From Onchidella celtica (taxonomy: Eukaryota; Mollusca; Gastropoda; Systellommatophora; Onchidiidae): a stretch of 64,000 bases of DNA. Position 1 is the stretch's first letter. Each line of letters starts with the position of its first letter. The position numbers and the translations under genes were made by a program. The DNA lies in assembly GCA_963931925.1 (NCBI GenBank), contig OZ007570.1:52796467-52860466 (forward strand), given 5' to 3'. The notes beneath the pieces were generated by a model. That model did not search any database. It saw only the letters and a list, made by a program, of their open reading frames with translations, and had not been told where the DNA came from. Positions 33,301 to 44,804 of the stretch are shown piece after piece.

Positions 33301-36300
33301 GCTTTTTTCCAGTCTTCCGGTATTTTTCCTTGTTCAGTTGAAGCTCTAAACAACAAAGTGTAAACGGGGCCAATTTCCTTGGCACAAAGTTTTAGTAATT
33401 TGGCGGTAATTCCATCAGGCCCTGTGGCTTTATTTTCATTAAGGTTTTCCAAAAGTTTCAGTACTCCATTTTCTGTAACAAATATTTCATCCGTATCCAG
33501 CAGTTTGGCACCACTCAGCTCTCCCGAGTAGACACCCCCTGGGTCAGAAAAGACCTTACAAAATTGAGCATTTAAAATATTGGCTCTTTTTTTGGCATCT
33601 TGCTGTGGGTGCCCTCTCTCATCATTCAGTGCGGCTACTCCTAAGTTTTCTTTATTTTTACTTTTCTTCACATATCTCCATAGTTTTTTGCTGTTATCAC
33701 TTGTATCACTTATCATCTCATGGACATATTTATTATGAGCTTTCCAGCATTCTTTCTGGGTCAATCTTTTGATTTCTAGATATTTTTTTTTTACTCGTTC
33801 GGAGTTGCACTGTTTCATTTTTTTTAACCATTTATACTTTTTCCGGACTAATCGTTTCGTTAAAGTATTTATCCAGGGTTGATGAATTTTCGTGGATGAC
33901 ATTTTTATTGTAACATTTTCCATGATCGTATTCAGATTTAACTTGATACAGTCCCAAAGTTTGTTTCTGTCCGTTTTTGAAGAGTGGTATTTCATGAAAA
34001 AAATGCCAAAAGTTGCTGCCTCTCTTTTCAATATATTTTCGTCTGTCTGATTCCATAGGTAAATCTGTCGCCTAATAGGTCTTTTTTTAAAGGGTTTCAG
34101 TTCTGAATCAATTTGAACTATGTCATGGTCCCCTAGGCCAGGGAGAATTTTGAGCTCTCTTGTGAGGTTAGGGAAATTGGTAAAAAATAGGTCTAACAGT
34201 GCATCTCCTCGAGTGGTTTCTTTTACTGCTTGCTCTAGGCCTATATCCGCAATGCTATCTAAAAATAAGTCATTTATTTCTCTTAAATTTTGGCAACTCT
34301 TCACGTTTCCTTCTTCCCAGTTTATATCAGGCAAATTGAAGTCTCCTCCTATCCAGATGGTAGCCTTTTTGTTCTTTTGGTAGGCACTGAGAAGTTCATC
34401 ACAGATGTTCTTACTAGTTTCCAGGTCACTACTAGGGGGTCGATAGACTGCACCCACAACGAGAGGAGGTTTACCCTTCACGCTAATCTTACAGAAGACA
34501 GTTTCTCCTGCTTCCTCACTAGGTATTTTTTCACTGACTAAATTCTTCTTCACTGCTATCAAGACCCCACCTCCCCTTCTCTTCTTCCTATCATTTCTGT
34601 AGATTTCGTAATCATCGCTGATTGAAATTTCACTGGTTTTTATATTTTCATTTAGCCATGTTTCTGTTCCGATGATTACGTCAGATTTAGTTTCATTCAA
34701 AAATGAGCTCAGTTCTTCTTTCTTGTTCCAAATGCTCTGAAAATTTATAACCTGGGTTCTAAACATAGTTTTCTCTTTGGCTGGCTCTTTTTTCTTGGAT
34801 TTGGGGTGTGGAGTTGACGAACATTTTGGTTCAAAAATTGGTATTTCAGTGTTACTTTTATTCATATCCAAATGTTGTAAGATATCAAAACTATTGTGGG
34901 ATCTTGATCTACTTCTATCTAAGTTTAATTGAAAATCAGTGAACAAGCTGGAACTAAAATTTGGCATGCCACACTGGGCACATTCCCATGCGGCACTGCT
35001 GTTGCCTAGTGCTTCATACATTACTGAGTTTATTCCCATACAGTCAATGTGGTACCAGCAGTCACAACTATCACATGCAATGGCCCTCGTTTTCCAGGTA
35101 CATTTTTTAAGGCAAACGGGGCAAGGGGGGAATCTGGTCTGGGGTCCAGGGTTGAGCTCCACGTCACCCGACAATGACAGTAGTAAAAACATTACTAAAG
35201 AGATATTCATTTTATTTGAAGGACCAGATAACCTAAATTTCGAACTGGTTCTAGGTCATGAATTTAGGCGAGTTGACAACACTAAATTTCCACTTGTTAT
35301 AATTAGCCTCATGGTTAGATCTAGATCTAATATTCCATCTACATCCTAGTGAATACAATTCTGATCTATATATACTAAAACAATGAATAATCCTATCAAC
35401 ATTAGGAGGAGAAATCTCACTGTCTCCCTCTCGATAATGACACAAGATGTGGACTTCCCATCGGCACAAGCAGTCGCCATTTTGGAAATTTTTCAATCCA
35501 CCCTTACCTTCCAGCTATAATCACAAATCTGGTACCAAGAGATTAAAAATTTAGTCAAATCACTTTCACTTTCACTTCCAGTTCATATAAAATACAGTGA
35601 AAACACTGTTGGTGTAATATAAGTATTAAAAATTTGGTAAATTCATCAAAAAAGGGGGTGTAAATAAGGAGCTCTCAGAACACGCGTGCGTCTCCTCGAC
35701 CGGAAGTGCTTGACTCAGCTTGACCTTTCCGACTTTTGCTGCCCGTGCGGCGTGAGCGCTTGCGAGTCAATACCGACAATTGCCGCCCCTCGCAGGGTGA
35801 GGGTTTAATGGCTTGCAAAAGTGATTGTCATGGATAAGTGAGGGAAAGAGTTCCATACACATCTGAACCACCCAGTGTACCTAAAGCTATCCCTAACCTT
35901 AAACCTTTATTTTCTGGATAAAAGGGTGAATGGTAGGTTTAGGAATAGGTTTTGGGTAGGTTGAGTGAGTGACTGGGATGTTTAGAACTCTCTCCAAGTG
36001 GACAGCCACTGAAGTTCAGATTCATCATTTTTCCAAACCAGTCATCAGTAGAGAGATATGTGTCAGGTTAACACCTACTTTACTTCAGAGTTAAAATATT
36101 CAAAATACCACAAAGAATTGCAGTGATCATTATTTAAAAATGCAAATTGTCAAATTTGTAGGCTTAACATAAATCCCTGCCCCTTTTTCTGGGGAAAGTC
36201 AACTGCTGTGGCAATGAAACATTCAATTGTGACTTCATTATTGCACAGAGAGAATATCAGTTGATTTTCTTAACCTGTCACCAGAAAACCTTTTTAATTT

Positions 36301-36439
36301 GAAGTTTGCAGCAAAAGACCTTGAACGGCAAGCCAAGAAATCAGAAAAGGCAGAAAAAGATGAAAAAGTTAAATTGAAGAAAGTAAGTATACTTTTTTAC
36401 TCATCCCATCCTTTAGCCTGTTTGTGATGTGGCATGGTC

Positions 36440-36474
<35 letters not shown>

Positions 36475-36481
36475 TCCCTCT

Positions 36482-36530
<49 letters not shown>

Positions 36531-39500
36531 AAATGTAAACTATTTAAGCATTATCAGTGCCGAAGGCTTTAAATTCAGGAAATTTTTACTGAAGTATTCG
36601 AATGACAAATGCACAAAGGACAAACCTATAGATATAAATTCATTAACCAGGCAGTCACTGAGTCAGTAAATTCGATTGCCTGTGCTGCCTGGAACCAGCT
36701 ATCACTTGAAGGCTTTATTGTGCAGAAACATAAATATCACCATTAGGACTGCTCTGTGCTGTTCAGAGGCCAGCTGTGGCTAATGCTTAGGTTAACTAGT
36801 GAAAAGTAGGATTTAAGTTTGATCAATCGGCAATTTAGCAGCAATTGAAAGTAAGTGAACTGGAAGTCTAGAAGTAGAAGCAGAACCGAAAGGCACTGTG
36901 ACTGTGAGTAAATCTTAGACATGGGATAGAGGGGTGGAAAAGGTAACTTTTGTTTGTATTTCAGTATATCATTATTATTCTATACATGGACTTAGACCTA
37001 CACCTGCATTATAAGAAAAACAGATTCAAAAATGGGACTTTCATGATAACTTTTTCCAACTTATCATTCAGTTTTCACAGCTATTACTTGGGATTTTGCT
37101 GCACCTTGTGTTCCATTTATGTTGCTGGGTATTATCATTTATTACATGTATATATTTTATGCCATGGTTCTGCTGCTATCACTGTGATGATATTATCAAT
37201 GTCATGCGTTTCATGACCCCTGATCTGAATTTAAAGCTGTTACAAATCTGGTACTGGGTGGTAGTGCCCTCTAGCTGTTATGAAGAGGGTCTTCTCAATG
37301 ATGGAATTATGACTGCATTTTAAATCGAGAGGTATTTACTATTTACTCTTTCGTACCATGCCACACACTAAGAACAATCTGAATAAGTTTCATAAACAGA
37401 CCTGCAGGGCCACAAATTTAATTACATTAAATTTCCTAACAATTTTGTCTAGATCTATTACATACTAAAAGACAACATCAGCAGCATCAAATGAAAATTC
37501 AATAATATGTCACTAGAAGTCTTCTCTAGATTCCTATAAGGTTATGATCATTCTGACTCACTAACAATTTAAGTACTAGTTATATATCTCTCAGATATAG
37601 TCTGCCTACTATCTATCAAGCAATATACTAATGTCTCTGGCGACGATGTCCTCTCAGCTATTTGTGCCTACCGCTTATAATGGATCAAGCTTGTCAATAT
37701 AAACTGACGTAGTTAAGTCTATTGGATCTACTCTAGGATGGGCTGGCAATCCCCAGCCTCATCCAGACAAATCAATCCCAATTCACAGATGTGTATGCCA
37801 AACATTCATACTAGTGGCAAGTCAATATAAATCTTTGTCTTGCATTCTTGGGTAGCACTCCTAGCATATGCGGCAATCCTGTCCTACTGGATAAATTATG
37901 TTCAGTTCCTCGTTCATTGTTGAATCATCAAAGGACAAACACTTACACTTGGTCCCTGGTATTAGAAAAACCAGGGAACAGTAGACAATAGCAGTGGGCA
38001 TATCTCATTCAAGCATATGGCTTCATCTCAATGTCTATAGTGGACTAGACATGAATCAACAGTCTTATGATTCTTCAGGCAGAATCGTGCCGACGCCTGC
38101 ACAGATTGGAATTTTCTGTATGGAGTAATGGGCATAGGTATGGCTACGCTTTTATACTGTGCAGCCACCTGCAAATTACCGTCCAAATCCCTAGATTTGA
38201 TTGGTGCATCCATGCGAGCACATCTCGCAGTATTAATATATTCTACGTGGGAGTTGGTCACGGCCTTGTACTAAAAACAGACAAGGTCAAATTAAAATGT
38301 CAAAACAATTACTGAAATCTTTAAACCCTCGTGCTTTCTACATTTTATGTACGAATTTCTGAACGCGACTAAGCGTCTTAAACTATCTATCCTTATTCAC
38401 CCCTTCTCTTCCCTTCTAAGTGTTCATCAAAATCACGGGGTCGAGAATTGCACTGTCACTCCTAACTTATCCATTTATTCTATCTCGCCCCACTTTCTTT
38501 CCATCTCTAAGAAAAAATGTTTCAAAAACAAACTGTTCACGAGGACAGTTCAAGGACAAATTACGCTGGTTATAATCAACGAGACCGTGAAAAATCAACT
38601 CCTTACACGTCGTGACCCAGCACGGCATTTATATTACTTAAACCCTGACAAAAGCACTGTGCATTTTATTTTACAGGCTATTCAAAAAGGCAATATGGAG
38701 GGTGCCAAGATTCATGCTGAAAATGCTATCAGACAGAAAAATCAGGCACTGAACTACAGAAGAATGAGTGCTCGTATTGATGCTGTGGCATCTCGGGTTC
38801 AGACTGCAGTTACCACACGTCAAGTCACCAATTCTATGGCTGGGGTAGTCAAGTCCATGGAGTCAGCCATGAGGTCTATGAATTTGGAGAAGGTGTTTAT
38901 ATTTTTACAATGACATTTTTATTCAGTGTGCTCAGTGATTCTGACAAATTCCAGTCTTCCCCATGTTATCCACACCTCAAAATACCCTTTTCAACTTGTG
39001 TAATCGTAAATTTGACCCAGGGGTTGCAAGACATTACACTTGAAAGAGCATTCTTTTGGAAGCAGTACACATACATGGGTCTCAAGGGCTGCGATCTACT
39101 CCGGGGCTGAATGTCTGTACCATGTATTGTATTTGAAATAATGAATGGTTATCAGTAACAAGTCACTAAGTCCATGGAGAAAAGATATTAGGCCCCAAAG
39201 CTTTACCTTTGAAGTTTTCGCACTCAGAATAACTTCCTGTTTCTGTCCTGTAGCTCCAATAAACTCTCACTGGCCTGCTGTATCACCTCTAATTTATCCA
39301 CTTTGTTTATGTGCACTATGTTGTTTTAGCAGTTTAATGTTAATGTCTATTATACTCAGTGTATAATCAAATCAATCAGTAGTAATTTTCAGAGTTCAAA
39401 TTTATCTTAAGCATTTCAAATTTCCACGGAATGGTTCTCCATCTACCCACATCTCATGTTTGCTAATATTAAGTAATGTTGTTGACCCAGTTGACCATGT

Positions 39501-42500
39501 GAATGTTTCCCCAGGTATCACAACTGATGGACAGGTTTGAACAGCAGTTTGAGAACTTAGATGTTCAGTCTCAGGTAATGGAAAATACCATGATGAACTC
39601 CTCGACACTCACAACACCTCAGAATCAAGTGGACTCACTCATGCAAGAAGTTGCAGATGAAGCTGGGTAAGGTTGTCTTTATTTTATTATTTTACATTTT
39701 TATTTTCGGGGGAAAGTCAGGTTCAATCAATTGCATTTGCAGTGTGCCGTGGTCAATATAGTAATAAATTTGCAGTACCGAAAAGTGTGGGACAGGCCAT
39801 GAAGGCTACAACCGTGTAGCTTCATCAGACAATTCACTGTCTGGTCATTACCTGTGATACGAGATAATTATTACATGTAGCATGGTCATTGATCGTCACT
39901 AATCTCCGAGTGGCGTATGCTTTTGTCTACACTGGACTTTGTGACTAATGCCTACACTCCCTGTGACACAAACACATGGCCAGTGTGTTCCCATTCTTTG
40001 AATGATACAGCACGAGAAATCAACGGAAGCAAAGATACTCGTCTGTCTCTAGCTTTTGCATCTGGCTCTCTCGTAGTTTGATCGAAATATGGCTACCGTC
40101 AGCACAAAAACAAAAATAAAAACAGTACCGATATGAAGGCTGAGATTAGCCATCAATTTGATAATGTATGTGATATTGATATACAGGACATGCTAACAAG
40201 GGAGGTCTGGTCATTACCTGTGATACGAGATAATTATTACATGTAGCATGGTCATTGATCGTCACTAATCTCCGAGTGGCGTATGCTTTTGTCTACACTG
40301 GACTTTGTGACTAATGCCTACACTCCCTGTGACACAAACACATGGCCAGTGTGTTCCCATTCTTTGAATGATACAGCACGAGAAATCAACGGAAGCAAAG
40401 ATACTCGTCTGTCTCTAGCTTTTGCATCTGGCTCTCTCGTAGTTTGATCGAAATATGGCTACCGTCAGCACAAAAACAAAAATAAAAACAGTACCGATAT
40501 GAAGGCTGAGATTAGCCATCAATTTGATAATGTATGTGATATTGATATACAGGACATGCTAACAAGGGAGGTCTAGGTAATCATAAAAAATTGTATGGTA
40601 TTTTCATCCCTTGCCTTGCTTTTTGTACTCTTTTTCTGGAATAGCGCAACCTTGGGTATCATGAGATTTTTCTGGGTGAACATAACATCTTGTTATAACC
40701 AAGTTCCACTGGGGAATGTTCAAGCAACAATTTTGAGGGTTTTGATTTAATGTTTGTTTTCATATTTATTATTAGGTTTTGCCATGAAACTTTGTGGGGA
40801 ATGCAAAAAGTTGGAACAGACTATATAAAATGATAGCGAGACAAATACACACTAGACAAGTTCATGAATTCCATACTTGTTAAAGGGAGCATTTAAGTTT
40901 AGGGATCCTTGTGTCTTGAAGCAATGAAACTTATATAATACATACAGCAGTGCATACACAAAGTAAATAAGCAAGCTGTTTTTATGTCATGAAATGTATT
41001 TTTTCTGTCACAGGTTGGAACTAAATATGGATTTGCCGTCAGCTCAGGGATCAGCAATTGGGGCCACTGCATCAACACAAGCATCACAAGAACAGGTAGG
41101 CTTCTTGAAACAGTGACACTGCTCTTGATTTCTGTAAAATTGAACTTCATCCATCTGAAGTACATGTAAATCTCCCTTTGCACAATTTTTTTTTAAACTC
41201 AAAGAGGTACAGAATTATGCTGATAATACTATTCGATCTGCAAAATGTCTTTGACTTGAATTATTGTTGCATTATTTGTTTCTTTTACAGCCTACAGCTA
41301 CAAGAAATTTAACTTATTTCATTCCATAGGCTTACTGTTTGTGTTCGTTTCTATTTAGGGTCAGTAACCCAGGCTTTGACTTTGATCCAATAGAAACATT
41401 AGGAATGAGTAATTTTCCACTCTGAAAATTCTCACTTAAATATGAGTGTGCTTTTTAATAAAAACAAACATTTGTGTAAAGATTAAGAAGAAGAGTGTGT
41501 TCTAAATTTCAAGCATTGGGAGAAGAAAGAATATACCAGCCCTAATAGTAATACAGTGCAATCCTAATATCTGGACATCAGTGACACCGTCTGACTTGTG
41601 TCGAGTAAAGAGAAAGTCGAAATAGCAGATTAGTGGTGGAAGGAAGAGCAAAAAAGTGTGTGTGTGTGTGGGGAGATCACACATCACCATAATGGGAAGT
41701 GTCCAATAAATAACGCAATTATGTCCCTTTTTCTTCTATTTATCGGCATATTGTCACCAGTTCCTTCAATATCACTGTTGTACAGAGCAGTTGCATGGCA
41801 AAGATTTGCTGATATCGGCGAAATGCTGTAGCTATCAAATGCGCAGTGCTTTACTTTTTTTTTAAACCTCAACATGACTTTCATCAGAAGTTTCAAGAAG
41901 TGATGATACCGATACACACACAGTATGGCAGTTAACCAAGAGATCTAGGTCAACGCCTAGTATCAACGGCGCACGAAGGTTTTGTGGGGAAAAAAAATTA
42001 CTCAAGTGTGTAGTACTCTGTACTTTTACTGCCGTAAGCTTATGCATGGCACTCCACACTCGCGTAACGGAAGCCAAGGGTCATCCTCTGTGTCCACACA
42101 CCCCCTTTCCTACCCTTCCCCGCCAGCACCGCAAAAAGAAATAGAGGTCTTATTTATATGCGGGGAGTTGCATGGGCATTTTTGGTAGCACAGTAGTAGA
42201 TCTAGTGCGCTAGTTTTGCTGCGGTCGGGGAGAAATGTGTTGATATAAGAGGAAAGAATGGAATAACATGTCGAGTTACAGAGAAATATTTAGTACTTAA
42301 CATTAAAGAAGGAACAGGTTGGGACTTAAAGATTATGTCATGTTACCCAGAATGTCGACAAAAGCCATGTCAAGATAAGTGGATTGGACTGTAGTACACT
42401 GTACACATTCAAGGTCAGAAACTGAACATCTGAATTGATCATGTTTGCACTTCAGTTTTGTCTTCTCCTCCTAAAAATTGTCCTGTGGGCAACGGTGACT

Positions 42501-42918
42501 GTCATTTTTTGTTGCAAGATTCAAATGGTTGAAAGTGAGGAGTAGACATTCTTATGGAAGAATAATGGTTTATTGAAGGCCTTTCTGAATTTAATGTTCC
42601 TAGTGTATTGTAGGCTTTATAATTTAAAAGATGCCACTTACTTAGTGCTTTGCTTTCTGATTTTCTGTGAGAAAATGTTGAAAAGTCAATACAGTGATGG
42701 AGTTTGTTTTTGTCTCATGCCACCATTTAATCACTTCTGTTGTGCTCAGGATGATGCTGACATTTTGACAAGAAAACAGTTAATATAACTTCTTTAGCGG
42801 TAGATAAAAAGGTACACATTCGTAAGCAAAATTCTGTAACTCATGCTAAATTTTCTCTTTCTCATTTATTTTACAGGACGAATTATCCCAGAGGCTTGCA
42901 AAACTACGCCAGATGTAA
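30352..42918 (+). CDS. CHMP1B: charged multivesicular body protein 1B, ESCRT-III subunit
   Basis: Six exons: 30352-30358, 36285-36382, 38677-38892, 39515-39666, 41014-41095, 42877-42918. All phases agree and give 198 residues, against 199 in human. The start [15 protein letters not shown] forms the N-terminus of the first, basic helix. Then come [34 protein letters not shown] and MAGVVKSM. The acidic C-terminal half includes [20 protein letters not shown] and ends [13 protein letters not shown], a MIM1 motif that binds MIT domains of VPS4 and spastin. CHMP1 proteins act in the cytosol on endosomal and midbody membranes in vesicle budding, abscission and VPS4 recruitment. TPQNQVD and AIQKGNME point to 1B rather than 1A. 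The first exon encodes only ATG GAG A; its intron is U12-type. Confidence 0.95.
31957..32817 (-). CDS. LINE reverse transcriptase, C-terminal part (frame-shifted from 32907-35210)
   Basis: A 286-residue frame. Near its start is [12 protein letters not shown], carrying the catalytic Asp pair of reverse transcriptase (block FADD). Then come [18 protein letters not shown] and [16 protein letters not shown], typical thumb and connection blocks, and a C-terminal region with [16 protein letters not shown] and [14 protein letters not shown], found at the end of many LINE ORF2 proteins. It is the continuation of the 767-residue frame. The [14 protein letters not shown] block lies between the two in the gap 32818-32906, readable only in another frame. 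Confidence 0.92.
   Translation of the reverse strand: MPSKISPGTKLRLFADDSLLYRTINSKEDTEILQKDLDSLQEWERDWRMEFHPNKCQVLRISNKHHNVTSDYFIHGEKLSETDEAKYLGVTLDRKLTWNQHINSTCNKANSILAFLKRNISNCDRKVKEKCYNTFVRPALEYGCSVWDPHCRINIEQLERVQRRAARFVTNDYARSSGVNKMMRDLEWTPLEERRAKNKVKPFYKGREGNTDIPLNHLTINTRGNRKNNIKYNIPSSRINSHLYSFYPSVIRMWNNFPAEVQKLSSATAFGNELKNIIIHCSYHCI
32907..35210 (-). CDS. LINE polyprotein: 2A, PHD finger, APE endonuclease, reverse transcriptase (N-terminal part)
   Basis: A 767-residue frame. Residues 1-14 are hydrophobic ([14 protein letters not shown]) and lead into GDVELNPGP (15-23), a 2A ribosome-skipping motif. A C4HC3 PHD finger follows (Cys30, 33, 46, 49, His54, Cys57, 77, 80). The APE-type endonuclease runs from about residue 150 to 380, with the [39 protein letters not shown] and GLGDHDIVQ blocks. 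The RT fingers and palm start at [10 protein letters not shown] and include [17 protein letters not shown] and [13 protein letters not shown]. The frame is lost at LKWIVFF, where the family pattern [12 protein letters not shown] is off by a shift, and again before INDMPSK. The copy is therefore probably inactive unless both are base-call errors. Confidence 0.95.
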   Translation of the reverse strand: MNISLVMFLLLSLSGDVELNPGPQTRFPPCPVCLKKCTWKTRAIACDSCDCWYHIDCMGINSVMYEALGNSSAAWECAQCGMPNFSSSLFTDFQLNLDRSRSRSHNSFDILQHLDMNKSNTEIPIFEPKCSSTPHPKSKKKEPAKEKTMFRTQVINFQSIWNKKEELSSFLNETKSDVIIGTETWLNENIKTSEISISDDYEIYRNDRKKRRGGGVLIAVKKNLVSEKIPSEEAGETVFCKISVKGKPPLVVGAVYRPPSSDLETSKNICDELLSAYQKNKKATIWIGGDFNLPDINWEEGNVKSCQNLREINDLFLDSIADIGLEQAVKETTRGDALLDLFFTNFPNLTRELKILPGLGDHDIVQIDSELKPFKKRPIRRQIYLWNQTDENILKREAATFGIFFMKYHSSKTDRNKLWDCIKLNLNTIMENVTIKMSSTKIHQPWINTLTKRLVRKKYKWLKKMKQCNSERVKKKYLEIKRLTQKECWKAHNKYVHEMISDTSDNSKKLWRYVKKSKNKENLGVAALNDERGHPQQDAKKRANILNAQFCKVFSDPGGVYSGELSGAKLLDTDEIFVTENGVLKLLENLNENKATGPDGITAKLLKLCAKEIGPVYTLLFRASTEQGKIPEDWKKANVVPIFKKGNRASPENYRPVSLTSISCKLLEHILHTSIMKHLERHSVLTHVQHGFRKYRSCESQLITTCNNFVDNLNNNRQTDTILLDFSKAFDKVHHASLLTKLNHYGVRNSTLKWIVFFRKQNTNSSR
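36441..36527. repeat. (CT)n microsatellite in CHMP1B intron 2
   Basis: About 87 bp of nearly pure CT with a few CCCT interruptions, starting about 60 bp after the donor of exon 36285-36382. It is a likely polymorphic site. Confidence 0.95.
39841..40572. repeat. perfect 366-bp tandem duplication in CHMP1B intron 4
   Basis: 39841-40206 and 40207-40572 appear identical base for base (both start CTGGTCATTACCTGTGATAC and end AACAAGGGAGGT). It is noncoding. Zero divergence means either a very recent duplication or an assembly artefact. Confidence 0.93.
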
Positions 42919-44800
42919 AAATTGATGTCAGAGAGATGCTTTTAATTAAGATGTTTCACTAGATTCAGTCACTTAGTAAACAGAGAACATTTTGAGCAAA
43001 GGGTCAAAGGCATTTCAAGGAACTAACTGTGTAATGGTTTGCAAGAATTAAGTGAAAGTGAAATGTGGAAACCATCCCTTTGAATGTGGTAGATGTGAAA
43101 GTGCTATGGGTGAGAAAGTTTTACCTCCAGAGGTTCTGTTTCCTACATCATTTCCTGAGGCCCATGGAAACATGTTATCAAAAGTTTATGTAGGGATTAT
43201 GCCACATGAATGAAGCACAGATTTCACTTTTTATTGTACATCATATGATTTTTAGATGCAGTTCTATCAAGAATATTGTGAAAGATAAATTTTCTCAGCA
43301 AACCAGTTTCGGACCATACACCATACATTAAAATCAGCCTTTCATCCATTTTGTATGACTATTTCAGGGATGAAAGCAGTTCCTCTACCCAAACTTATTT
43401 TTATTTCAACATCTTACTTCATTATTCATCAGAGATGTGAGTTGTAAATCGGTTTCTTTCAGTCTGAAATCTGTGGGTTTTAATTGAGTGTTGAGAAGAC
43501 TTTACAATTGCTTTGCAAGATTGGAGTGTTAATGTCCTGTTTTGAATTCTTGAGATGTGACATGTTTTGGAATCTTGGAACTTTAAGGTAAAGTTTAGAT
43601 GAAAGTTACGTAATTGAAACAAGTCATTCTCAAAGTGTTCCATAGGATAGCTGTTGTATGGTGACTCTCAGATTGTCCTATATGTCTTGCACCACACTAG
43701 AAAAGAAAAATGTGAAAATGCCGAGAGATCCTAGCAGTTTGCATGTTAAGGAATAACTTACTGTATTTGTAGCATTCTCCATTCAGATAAATGATTTCAC
43801 AAGTAAAATAACGATGTTTCTGCAAGTATGAGCGTATAATTCTTGGGGATGTGTGATGTTATTTGTGTCCCAGTGTATCCTCCTTGTGCAATCATAATAC
43901 AGCATGGAGAGAAAAGTGAAGGCATTTGAAACCCTTATCTGGAATAGAGTGTCTATTCTTGATTGTGTGCAATTGTGCTGATGGATTGCTAAAAAATGTC
44001 AGATCATATTCATAATTTATTTGATCACGGTATTTTCGTCAACTGAATAGCCAAAGCAGTCTTACTGTTATTATTACATGCAGAGTAAGTATGTATTTTA
44101 TTTTCATTACAGCAGTATATTCTATCAGAATAACATATTGGAGCTAAACTGCTAAAAGCATTACAGTGTTACTTTTTGAAAGAGATTACTGAAATAATGG
44201 CTTGTGTAAAACTATTCCACTACCAAACAAAACAATGGTTTAGACCTGAAATTCACCTCTACAATTTGATGTACAGCTGGTCTTAGTAGGAAAGTGCACA
44301 GCTCAAAGTTCGTCCAATTTTTGCATGTCATGTGCAGCATATGATGAATCCTCATTGTCAAGAGAATGCCCATGTTCTTTGTGGTTATGAGCAGTTATAG
44401 AACTTACCAGTATACTGTACATGCCTTATTAGGTACAATCATGGTGGAACAGGTCTTTTGAGTGAGAGCAATTTTCTCATATTGTTTGGCAACTCTTCAC
44501 AACATCTTGCGGAAAAGAATTTTGAAATGATAAAAGGAAATAGATGTTACCTGTTTTCTAGCTTCTGAAAATGGTGTTTACATTTAGTAGATGTCACATG
44601 TATTTATGTGTGAAGAAACCAATACCAGTTATGTAAAAACTTATATATATGTAACAGCCACCGGACCACACAGTTCAAGTACATGTACATGTATATTAGG
44701 AGAAAGATATATAATATGGAAAATAACCTACCTGTAACAATAGTTTTGTATTTTTGTCATTGTTTAGAGATAACAAAAACCATAAGACCAGTCTGTGCTG
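42919..44800 (+). other. CHMP1B: 3' UTR of CHMP1B
   Basis: No coding signal. AT-rich sequence directly after the CHMP1B stop; the exact transcript end is not clear. No structured RNA gene is recognised. Confidence 0.5.
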
Positions 44801-44804
44801 TTAA

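Larger units (their letters stand above)
31740..35714 (-). mobile_element. nearly full-length CR1/L2-like non-LTR retrotransposon with 2A and PHD
   Basis: About 4 kb, read on the - strand. It has a roughly 500-bp 5' region, one long coding frame (2A-PHD-APE endonuclease-reverse transcriptase) broken twice, a short 3' UTR, and a (GAA)n tail seen as (TTC)n at 31740-31760. It lies inside MITE copy C in intron 1 of CHMP1B, antisense to that gene. No clear target-site duplication beyond a couple of bases is visible. The domain order matches APE-type LINEs of the CR1/L2 group; a precise clade needs a tree. Confidence 0.9.
31074..35804. mobile_element. piggyBac-type MITE, copy C, split by a LINE
   Basis: TTAA at 31070-31073 and 35805-35808. 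The left part (31074-31739) starts CGCTCACCCTGCGCGCTACC and the right part (about 35715-35804) ends CGCAGGGTGAGGGT. Both parts align to copy B. The LINE interrupts the element at the point corresponding to GGTC|AGCTTGACC in copies A and B, so it landed after the MITE. Confidence 0.85.
30359..36284 (+). other. CHMP1B: U12-type intron 1 of CHMP1B, expanded by transposons
   Basis: The donor is GTATCCTTTTTAG immediately after ATGGAGA. The acceptor region is GATTTTCTTAACCTGTCACCAG, with TTTCTTAAC as a U12 branch site about 10 bases before the exon. The join A + AA restores Lys in MEKNLFNLKF. Of its 5,926 bp, about 4.7 kb is MITE copy C plus the LINE. Confidence 0.9.

Noticed and set aside
38347-38676. 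N-terminal extension of the CHMP1B exon 3 frame (188-codon open frame)
   Set aside because: The part before 38677 is intron. CHMP1B homology begins right after the TTTTACAG acceptor.
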